From: Myxococcales bacterium
Lineage (GTDB): Bacteria; Myxococcota_A; Polyangia; Polyangiales; Polyangiaceae
Direction of reading: 5' to 3'
Assembly: GCA_023248785.1 (NCBI GenBank)
Contig: JAHFDX010000282.1
Span: 1 to 5,643, forward strand
DNA: 5,643 bases
Notes under the pieces: generated by a model
Databases searched by the model: none
Seen by the model: only the letters and a program-made list of their open reading frames with translations
Told to the model about the DNA's origin: nothing
Shown here: piece by piece, positions 1 through 4,931 of the stretch
Layout of the letters: every line of letters begins with the position of its first letter
Position numbering within the stretch: position 1 is the first letter of the stretch
Program-made: the position numbers and the translations under genes

Positions 1-41
1 GGTTGCTCCACTAGATCAACGTGCCAAATGTTGCCACTTCA
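1..41 (-). other. In-frame continuation of lipoprotein ORF past TGA
   Basis: Reading leftward, the lipoprotein frame stops at TGA (39-41) but then stays open to the window edge and encodes SGNIWHVDLVEQ. Joined to the preceding GGHRVRLR, this resembles the closing beta-strand pair of NTF2-like lipoproteins, where a charged strand is followed by a turn and a W-x-V-D strand. The first half of the same protein ends in a comparable way (FERDAAGSERFLIDSAG). The segment may be the real C-terminus cut off by a nonsense change, a sequencing error, or a read-through product. It is also possible that twelve open codons occur by chance. Confidence 0.4.
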
Positions 42-635
42 TCGGAGGCGAACCCGATGACCCCCATTGACATTGATGTCGGTGACGGTGGCCTCGCGAT
101 CGATCTTGAGTGCCTCCGGATGCTCGAGGCCATCGACAATCTCCCGCACGCGCCTTTCGAGCGCACGGCGCATCTCCGGAGTCAGTACGCGCAAAAGTGC
201 AAGGTAGCTCCTGCGTGAAAGTGCACGCCGCAAGTTTGCCAGTGCGTCCGTCGGGGAGGCGGCACCTCCGGGGATGGCACCCGCGGAGTCAATGAGAAAT
301 CGCTCGGACCCGGCAGCATCGCGCTCGAAAACGACAGCCGCTTGTTCGCCGTCGGCGTAGCCATACAGCGCTGCGATGCGCTCATTCAAAGGAGATAACT
401 TCCAAGTGCGCGCATGCTCGGCGTGCTCGTTCGCGTACCTCTGTACAAGATCGCGAACGCCGTCGCGACCAAGACGTACCTTGTCGCGTTCATTGAGCAA
501 TTCATAAAGAGTGTCTGCATCCTTGCGTTCAAGTGCGGTGGCATACGCATTAACGGCATTGGCTGTGGACGGAAGGCCGGACCCGCCGCATGCAACCGAG
601 GTGATCGCGATGAGGCATAACCACGTGCCTTTCAT
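39..635 (-). CDS. Predicted lipoprotein with two NTF2-like halves, possibly truncated
   Basis: This encodes 198 residues. The N-terminus (MKGTWLCLIAITSVACGG) is a lipoprotein signal peptide with lipobox SVAC and lipidated Cys16, so the protein is likely anchored in the envelope and facing the periplasm. Two similar parts follow: residues about 25-118 (helices, then AVVFERDAAGSERFLIDSAG) and about 128-198 (helices, then HRVRLR). Each looks like an NTF2/SnoaL-type alpha+beta fold, which in lipoproteins usually binds small ligands or partners; no catalytic residues are evident. The start overlaps the ppx stop as ATGA and has a strong GGAGGA ribosome site, so translation is probably coupled to ppx. 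The second half lacks its final strand because of the TGA at 39-41, although the frame continues with a plausible strand beyond it. The exact function is unknown. Confidence 0.75.
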   Translation of the reverse strand: MKGTWLCLIAITSVACGGSGLPSTANAVNAYATALERKDADTLYELLNERDKVRLGRDGVRDLVQRYANEHAEHARTWKLSPLNERIAALYGYADGEQAAVVFERDAAGSERFLIDSAGAIPGGAASPTDALANLRRALSRRSYLALLRVLTPEMRRALERRVREIVDGLEHPEALKIDREATVTDINVNGGHRVRLR

Positions 636-2230
636 TCGGCGACTTCCTCCTGCGCGATTTCAACGTCGAGGTCATACACATCACGGAGGAATTCGCTCTT
701 TGCCATGACGGTCCATTCTTCAAGTTCGCGATCAGCATCACCCCGCAAGAAAAGCGTGACTTTGTGCTTCGCCTCATCAACGGCAGCCCGAACGCCTTCG
801 ATCTTCCCTAAGTGCTCGCGATCGAGCGCATCGGAAATGCGAAGCAGCGCAGCGAGCCCGCGAACCTTTCCGCGTGCTTCTTTGTCAAGGTCACGAAAAT
901 TTGGGTGAGATGTCTCGGGTGGGCTCTTGCGGTGGTATCGCGCGAGATTCGCCACAATGGCCCGTTCGTCGCGCGAAAGACCCATAATGTCTGAGTGTTG
1001 TACGAGGTAGTAGCTGTGCTTGTGGTGGCCGTCGTAGCGAACAAAATCGCCGATGTCGTGGATCAGTGCGCCAGCTCTGAGCAGCAGGCGATCGCGCTCA
1101 TCGAACGCATGAATACTCCGCAGATCATCAAATAGTTGGGTTGCGAACTTCGCGACCTTGCGCCCGTGCTTTTCGTCGAAGGAGTAACGGCGTCCGAGCT
1201 GGATGCACGACGTAAGTACGGTTTCGGCCTCGCCCGCGGTGTCCCAGACGTGGAAAAATTTGTCGATGAGCTCTTCGAGAATGCCAGCTGTGAGCCCGAC
1301 GCCCGGGGCGATGAGAGCGTCTCTTCGAAGCGTTTCCGAGATGCGAGCAAAGATGCTGATGGCAGGAACAATGGTGTCTGCTCGATCGGGCCGCAATCCA
1401 AAGCTGTCGCGACGCTCGTTTGGCGTCATTGCGATCAACTTGCGATACAATTGACGCATGGTCCCGGTATCGATGCACCGCGAATTGGGTAATGTGGAGT
1501 TCTTTGCGGGGCAAAGATCAGCAAGCGTCTCGACGTTTCCGCCGGTTCCGATCAGGTGCGTGATCGTCTGTGCCTTGAGCTGCGGAAGCGCGGGCGCTAT
1601 GGCACGATCGATCGCTTCGTTGAGAAGACGAAGTCGCTTGGCGTCCATATTTCGGCCGTCACGCAAGTATGTTTCAAGTAGGCGGACGGTTCCCAGCGCG
1701 AGTGAATTGCTCCATACGTGCTTGCCCCTATCGATGAAGCTGAGTTCCGTCGACCCGCCGCCAACGTCGATGAGCAGCGCCGAGGTCGCTTCGAGCGCGA
1801 GCTTGCGGCGCACAGCCAACTGAATGAGCCGTGCCTCCTCGATCCCTTCAATCACTTCGAGCGCGATCCCAGCTTCTCGGCGCGTGCGTTCAATCAGCGT
1901 CGACCCATTGCGCGCTTCGCGCACGGCACTCGTAGCGACGGCGCGGTACGCGTCGATGTGCTTCTCGTCGATCACGTTTCGAAACTCACGCAATGCCTGG
2001 CACGCCTCGCCGATCGACGCGGGACTCAAACGTCGAGAGACGAAGACTTCCTTGCCCAAGCGCACGGCTGCTCGCACACTCGCAAGTTCGGTCCATTGAG
2101 CCGGAGGGTCACCTTTGCCAACTCTTGCGAGGGGTTGGCTCTCGTCCGCTGGCACAGAAGGGGATGTGGCTTCAACGATGCGCAGGCGCAGTGCGTTCGA
2201 ACCTACATCGATTGCGGCAAACCGAGGCAT
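632..2230 (-). CDS. ppx: Ppx/GppA family exopolyphosphatase with HD domain
   Basis: This encodes 532 residues, close to the long two-domain Ppx/GppA form. The family removes terminal phosphate from inorganic polyphosphate or converts pppGpp to ppGpp. Residues 1-320 are the ASKHA phosphatase: phosphate loop 1 AIDVGSN (6-12), VATSAVREA (98-106), the Glu pair in GIEEARLI (129-136) that holds the family's catalytic glutamate, phosphate loop 2 LLIDVGGGSTEL (152-163), IGTGGNVETLA (227-237) and APGVGLTAGIL (308-318). Residues about 335-525 are an HD-like domain with LIHDIG (389-394) and HHKHSYYL (402-409), as in Ppx domain III. The start MPRFAAIDVGSN fits the family; a TTG five codons upstream adds only CSCS. 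Neither start has a clear ribosome site. The gene follows the small membrane protein by 81 nt and overlaps the next lipoprotein by ATGA. Whether it acts on polyphosphate or pppGpp cannot be read from sequence. Confidence 0.95.
   Translation of the reverse strand: MPRFAAIDVGSNALRLRIVEATSPSVPADESQPLARVGKGDPPAQWTELASVRAAVRLGKEVFVSRRLSPASIGEACQALREFRNVIDEKHIDAYRAVATSAVREARNGSTLIERTRREAGIALEVIEGIEEARLIQLAVRRKLALEATSALLIDVGGGSTELSFIDRGKHVWSNSLALGTVRLLETYLRDGRNMDAKRLRLLNEAIDRAIAPALPQLKAQTITHLIGTGGNVETLADLCPAKNSTLPNSRCIDTGTMRQLYRKLIAMTPNERRDSFGLRPDRADTIVPAISIFARISETLRRDALIAPGVGLTAGILEELIDKFFHVWDTAGEAETVLTSCIQLGRRYSFDEKHGRKVAKFATQLFDDLRSIHAFDERDRLLLRAGALIHDIGDFVRYDGHHKHSYYLVQHSDIMGLSRDERAIVANLARYHRKSPPETSHPNFRDLDKEARGKVRGLAALLRISDALDREHLGKIEGVRAAVDEAKHKVTLFLRGDADRELEEWTVMAKSEFLRDVYDLDVEIAQEEVAE
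645..650 (-). promoter_or_regulatory. Shine-Dalgarno site of the NTF2-like lipoprotein gene
   Basis: On the minus strand GGAGGA lies 9 nt before the ATG at 635-633, inside the last codons of ppx. It is the strongest ribosome site of the leftward unit. It fixes the lipoprotein start, so the ATGA overlap with ppx is real. Confidence 0.75.
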
Positions 2231-2311
2231 TGAACAAGAACACAATAGTGCAGCGAGTTCATTGAAGCGACGGGTAATTCAACGCTCCCGCAATAAATAG
2301 AACTGGTGAAG

Positions 2312-2509
2312 CTACAAATGCGGATCGCGGTCTGCGCCCATGCGCCCCAAGCGGTGCAATTGCCATGCTGTGAGAATGGCAAAAACCAAGATGCCTGTGC
2401 CACCAAAAATGCGCTGCCGTTCCGTTGATAGAAAGGTTGCGGTGCAGATGATGGCTGCGGCCAAGCCGATAGCGGATGCAATGAGACGCCGTTCAATCGG
2501 GGTTGTCAT
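2312..2509 (-). CDS. Small two-helix membrane protein, unknown function
   Basis: This encodes 65 residues. The start ATG overlaps the stop of the upstream lipoprotein as ATGA, which points to translational coupling; no separate Shine-Dalgarno sequence is visible. Two hydrophobic stretches, residues about 9-27 (LIASAIGLAAAIICTATFL) and 36-51 (FGGTGILVFAILTAWQ), look like a membrane hairpin. The loop between them is short and charged (STERQRI), and the tail is basic (HRLGRMGADRDPHL). The frame stays open further upstream, but that part is the shadow of the lipoprotein gene and has no protein-like composition. I do not recognise the family. Its position between a sensory lipoprotein and ppx suggests it may be an accessory of one of them, which is inference only. 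Confidence 0.7.
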   Translation of the reverse strand: MTTPIERRLIASAIGLAAAIICTATFLSTERQRIFGGTGILVFAILTAWQLHRLGRMGADRDPHL

Positions 2510-3360
2510 GGCACGCTGTACAAAACGGCAACGCCCACGTTTGCACCAAGCTTCGGAGTTCGTTCGGCGGCATAGCCAAAAAGGCGCTGGGTAATCGTGA
2601 GCACACCGGAGGTCGGACCACCCTGGGTGCGTTCGGAGAGATTCAGTTTCTTCAGGGCGTCGTCGTCCACGCTCGGAGTTTGCGGTGCCGTGACCACGTT
2701 CGGTCCTTCGAACACACCCAGGTAGAAAACGGGAATCCTGTCTAAGGTGTGCGTAGTACGCGCCTTTGATGCAAGTTCGCTCTTCAACGCCTCCTGCAGC
2801 CTCAAGGCATATGCGCGCAACGACCAACCGGTTACGTAGTAGGCACGAACAACTTCCTGTTCATCTTTTACCGCGGACGTTGCAAGCCAATATCGCTCTT
2901 CCTTTCGCTGCAACGGATCGAAAGTAGCCATACAGGATACGAATGGTTGGTGGTGCGAACGACGCAGGTCTGGCGCACTCTCAAAGAGGTTCTTTCCGGC
3001 AAGCGTTTCCGAGTCCAAATTGCTGCGGACGAAAACGCCCGTTTCATTTGCCAAACCGAAGAACGTGGATTTGGCGATCGTCAGATCAACATTTTCCCGG
3101 CGAATGGTGCCAAGCTCGCGGCGCACTTCCTGCGGGAGCTCTTCCAGCTTGTGTCCAACGACCGTTTTCGAAGCGAGGAAGATGCGGAAGCGCAGAGCGC
3201 CCTGTGGAAGGCCACGCTCGAGCTCCTGTACGTCGCTCTCTACGGTTTTGGTGAGAAACTGAACTTGCGCGCGTGCGCCCTCTTCGTGGATGCGCTCTTG
3301 CCTCTTGCAGCCGCAGAGGGCAAAGACGGTGAGGATGAACCACGGTTGAATGGTCTTCAC
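2506..3360 (-). CDS. Predicted lipoprotein with Cache/PAS-like sensory region
   Basis: This encodes 284 residues from a GTG at 3360-3358. The N-terminus (MKTIQPWFILTVFALCGC) is a lipoprotein signal with lipobox LCGC and lipidated Cys18, which supports this start. The frame is open up to an ATG at 3477, but that stretch is the tRNA-Leu gene and would bury the signal peptide. A helical, probably coiled segment (about 22-50) is followed by a Cache/PAS-like part: VDLTIAKSTFFGLANETGVF then VRSNLDSETLAGKNLFE (about 91-127), the pattern of extracytoplasmic sensors in which a strand, turn and GKNLF helix surround a ligand pocket. WLATSAVKDEQEVVRAYYVTGW (158-179) and a C-terminal sheet (IPVFYLGVFEG, VGVAVLYSVP) follow. 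No kinase, cyclase or methyl-accepting domain is attached, so any signal must pass through a partner. No Shine-Dalgarno sequence precedes the GTG, which lies 2 nt after the tRNA. It overlaps the next gene by ATGA. Confidence 0.75.
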   Translation of the reverse strand: MKTIQPWFILTVFALCGCKRQERIHEEGARAQVQFLTKTVESDVQELERGLPQGALRFRIFLASKTVVGHKLEELPQEVRRELGTIRRENVDLTIAKSTFFGLANETGVFVRSNLDSETLAGKNLFESAPDLRRSHHQPFVSCMATFDPLQRKEERYWLATSAVKDEQEVVRAYYVTGWSLRAYALRLQEALKSELASKARTTHTLDRIPVFYLGVFEGPNVVTAPQTPSVDDDALKKLNLSERTQGGPTSGVLTITQRLFGYAAERTPKLGANVGVAVLYSVP

Positions 3361-3362
3361 AG

Positions 3363-3446
3363 TGCCGAAGGAGGGACTTGAACCCTCACGCCCTTTCGAA
3401 CGGCGGATTTTGAATCCGCTGCGTCTGCCAATTCCGCCACTTCGGC
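3363..3446 (-). tRNA. tRNA-Leu (anticodon CAA)
   Basis: An 84-nt class II tRNA is read on the minus strand. The acceptor stem GCCGAAG pairs with CTTCGGC, with discriminator A at 3363. The D arm contains AATTGGCAGA. The anticodon stem GCGGA/TCCGC encloses loop TTCAAAA, giving CAA (3412-3410), which reads UUG. A ~15-nt variable arm follows, then the T arm GAGGG-TTCAAGT-CCCTC. CCA is not encoded; CTG follows the discriminator and would have to be trimmed and replaced by CCA addition. The tRNA heads the leftward unit, with the lipoprotein start codon only 2 nt beyond its 3' end. Confidence 0.96.
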
Positions 3447-3467
3447 TCGCTAACGAGGAAGGGCGAT

Positions 3468-3497
3468 TCCATACCACCCTCGATTGTCAATCGCCAA
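3468..3497 (-). promoter_or_regulatory. Candidate sigma-70-type promoter for the tRNA-Leu unit
   Basis: Minus-strand TTGGCG (3497-3492) lies 18 nt from TATGGA (3473-3468), which has an extended TGG directly before it. This would start transcription about 15 nt before the tRNA. A perfect TTGACA (3490-3485) also lies in the region, but no good -10 box sits 16-18 nt from it. The gap must hold the tRNA promoter because the opposite strand starts rpsU. The exact boxes are a weak call. Confidence 0.3.
3481..3493. repeat. Short perfect inverted repeat in divergent promoter region
   Basis: CGATTG-T-CAATCG is a 6-bp palindrome with a 1-nt centre. It lies in the divergent spacer, between the two boxes of the candidate tRNA promoter. 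It could be a small operator, or chance; no second copy is visible in the window. Confidence 0.3.
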
Positions 3498-3639
3498 GCA
3501 GTTCGCGGAAGCGGCCGGAACACCTAAGTATCGTAGGAATCGGGCGGGATTTGCTATTTCCCCTGGCGGCGGAATGGGGTCTTTGCTAAAGCGGCCTCCC
3601 CGGTTTTATGGAAAGCTTGTAGAAAGAGGCTGAAACCCG

Positions 3640-3924
3640 ATGACGGATACTCCGACGACGACGGCGTCCGACGCCATTCAGTGCAAACCGCTGGAAGTTC
3701 TCGTAAGCGATCGAGGAATTGAACGCGCGATCAAGATGCTGAAGCGCAAGCTCGCGTCGGAAGGGGTGCTGCGCGAATTGAAGATGCGGCGCCACTACAT
3801 GAAGCCGAGCGTGAAGCGCCGAAAGAAGCAAAGCGAAGCCGAAAAGCGCCGCACCAAGCGCGCCAAGCGCGATCGTGAGGGCGTGCCCGGAGCTCCACCG
3901 GCAGCACCGCCTCCGAAGGTTTGA
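3640..3924 (+). CDS. rpsU: 30S ribosomal protein S21
   Basis: This encodes 94 residues. The core PLEVLVSDRGIERAIKMLKR (18-37) and KLASEGVLRELKMRRHYMKP (37-56), followed by SVKRRKKQSEA, matches S21: a helix pair with the conserved R-R-x-x-Y-x-K-P signature and then a basic helix. S21 sits on the 30S platform near the 3' end of 16S rRNA and the anti-Shine-Dalgarno, where it helps translation initiation. It is longer than the ~70-residue E. coli protein. It has an N-terminal extension of about 15 residues (MTDTPTTTASDAIQC) and a basic tail that ends in an Ala/Pro run (GVPGAPPAAPPPKV). A ribosome site AGAGG (3625-3629) lies 10 nt before the ATG. It is the first gene of the rightward unit, 72 nt before deoC. 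Confidence 0.95.
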   Translation: MTDTPTTTASDAIQCKPLEVLVSDRGIERAIKMLKRKLASEGVLRELKMRRHYMKPSVKRRKKQSEAEKRRTKRAKRDREGVPGAPPAAPPPKV

Positions 3925-3953
3925 AGCGAAAGATCGGTGGGATTCCCCTTAAT

Positions 3954-3974
3954 TCCTCCCCCGTCGAGGGAGGA
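3954..3974 (+). promoter_or_regulatory. Hairpin sequestering a Shine-Dalgarno sequence before deoC
   Basis: TCCTCCC (3954-3960) is the perfect complement of GGGAGGA (3968-3974), with a 7-nt loop CCGTCGA. The 3' arm is a near-ideal Shine-Dalgarno sequence and the 5' arm an anti-SD mimic, so folding would hide the site. No T-run follows on either strand, so it is not a canonical intrinsic terminator for rpsU, although it might stop transcription weakly or stabilise the rpsU 3' end. Confidence 0.55.
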
Positions 3975-3978
3975 TGCA

Positions 3979-3990
3979 ATGATACCGTGA
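3979..3990 (+). other. Three-codon start-stop ORF in deoC leader
   Basis: ATG-ATA-CCG-TGA starts 4 nt after the SD-bearing hairpin arm, at good ribosome spacing. It is in frame with deoC, whose ATG is two codons after the TGA. A ribosome bound at this SD would make MIP, stop, and could reinitiate at 3997. The deoC ATG itself has no SD at normal distance. It may be a leader peptide/reinitiation element, or chance. Confidence 0.35.
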
Positions 3991-3996
3991 GCCATC

Positions 3997-4929
3997 ATGG
4001 TGGCAGCCCTTATGCCCGATCATTCCTCGGGTGTGCCCGTGTTATTTCCCGCATCCCCAACAGTTGACGCCGTTGCCGTTGAAGAGCGTGCGGCGTCACT
4101 CGCCAAGCGGTCCATTAAGAAGAGCACCAAGGTCCAAGGTCTGAAGCTCGCAATTTCGATGATGGACCTCACAACGCTCGAGGGCAAAGACACGCCCGGC
4201 AAGGTGCTCGCGCTTTGTACAAAGGCGCTTCATCCGCTCGATCGCGATCCATCGATACCGTCGTGCGCCGCAGTTTGTGTCTACCCGAACATGGTGCCCG
4301 TTGCGAAGCGCGCACTCTTTGGCTCCACGGTCAAGGTGGCGAGCGTTGCGACAGCATTTCCGAGCGGCCTGTCGCCCTTGCCGGTGAAACTCGACGACGT
4401 ACGACGCGCCGTTGAATTTGGTGCCGACGAAATCGACATGGTGATCGATCGCGGGGCCATGCTCGCGGGCGATCAAGCCAAGGTGTTCGAGGAAATCGCG
4501 GCCGTGAAGGAAGCGTGCGGACCGGCGCACCTCAAGGTCATTCTCGAAACGGGTGAACTCGGAAGTTATGATGTTGTGCGCCGTGCGAGCGATCTTGCGA
4601 TGCTTGCAGGGGCTGATTTTATCAAGACTTCGACAGGAAAAATCCAGCCTGCCGCCACCCCGCCCGTCACGCTTGTCATGCTCGAAGCCATTCGCGATTA
4701 CTACTATGCGACCGGGCGTCGCATCGGAATGAAGCCGGCTGGGGGTGTCCGCACCGCGAAGCAAGCGCTTCACTATCTCGTCATCGTAAAGGAGACCCTT
4801 GGCGACGCGTGGCTTGTTCCAGATATGTTTCGCTTCGGAGCGAGCGCGTTACTTAACGACGTGCTCATGCAGCTCGAAAAAGAACGCACCGGTTTGTATC
4901 AATCCCCTGAGGACTATTCGAAGGACTAA
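3997..4929 (+). CDS. deoC: Deoxyribose-phosphate aldolase
   Basis: This encodes 310 residues, a class I aldolase (TIM barrel). It cleaves 2-deoxy-D-ribose 5-phosphate to glyceraldehyde-3-phosphate and acetaldehyde in deoxynucleoside breakdown in the cytoplasm. The family landmarks are present: MMDLTTLE (55-62), CVYPNMV (94-100), KVASVATAFPSG (113-124), ADEIDMVIDRG (143-153) with Asp147 matching the proton-relay Asp, and ADFIKTSTGK (206-215) with Lys210 as the Schiff-base lysine. GMKPAGGVRT (244-253) carries the second catalytic Lys246. The length exceeds the short ~220-260-residue bacterial forms because of a ~45-residue N-terminal extension. The start is bounded by an in-frame TGA at 3988-3990; ATG 3997 is the first option and 4012 (Met6) is an alternative. 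Neither has a near SD; the strong one is 23 nt upstream. The aldehyde dehydrogenase follows 2 nt after the stop. Confidence 0.96.
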   Translation: MVAALMPDHSSGVPVLFPASPTVDAVAVEERAASLAKRSIKKSTKVQGLKLAISMMDLTTLEGKDTPGKVLALCTKALHPLDRDPSIPSCAAVCVYPNMVPVAKRALFGSTVKVASVATAFPSGLSPLPVKLDDVRRAVEFGADEIDMVIDRGAMLAGDQAKVFEEIAAVKEACGPAHLKVILETGELGSYDVVRRASDLAMLAGADFIKTSTGKIQPAATPPVTLVMLEAIRDYYYATGRRIGMKPAGGVRTAKQALHYLVIVKETLGDAWLVPDMFRFGASALLNDVLMQLEKERTGLYQSPEDYSKD

Positions 4930-4931
4930 GC

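Larger units (their letters stand above)
3447..3639. promoter_or_regulatory. Divergent intergenic region, tRNA-Leu / rpsU
   Basis: This 193-nt spacer carries no convincing ORF. An ATG-started stretch at 3477 on the minus strand only runs into the tRNA. The left part holds the palindrome and the candidate tRNA promoter. For rpsU, TTTTAT (3604-3609) with TTTGCT (3582-3587) at 16 nt, or TAAGTA (3525-3530) with TTCGCG (3502-3507) at 17 nt, are possible but poor promoters. No riboswitch or strong hairpin was recognised. Confidence 0.5.

Noticed and set aside
39..41. Selenocysteine or genome-wide reassignment of TGA
   Set aside because: TGA ends ppx, rpsU and the Cache-like lipoprotein at sensible positions, two of them in ATGA overlaps, and Trp is encoded by TGG. 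No selenoprotein-like motif or convincing hairpin follows 39-41, although only 38 bases are available to judge.
2231..2245. TTG at 2245 as start of ppx
   Set aside because: It adds only CSCS before the ATG, there is no ribosome site for it, and family members start just before the AIDVGSN motif.
2510..2827. Upstream extension of the small membrane protein to 171 residues
   Set aside because: The added part lies wholly within the lipoprotein gene in another frame and has a Cys/Arg-rich, non-protein-like composition.
3361..3477. ATG at 3477 as start of the Cache-like lipoprotein (323 residues)
   Set aside because: The extra N-terminal residues are a translation of the tRNA-Leu gene and would place the lipoprotein signal peptide inside the chain.
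3954..3974. Intrinsic terminator of rpsU
   Set aside because: The stem is good but no T-run follows on either strand; it is kept as a regulatory hairpin instead.
4096..4773. 225-residue ORF opposite deoC, and other long antisense ORFs
   Set aside because: They mirror the strong deoC and ppx coding frames, show no domain motifs and have shadow-frame composition rich in Arg and His.
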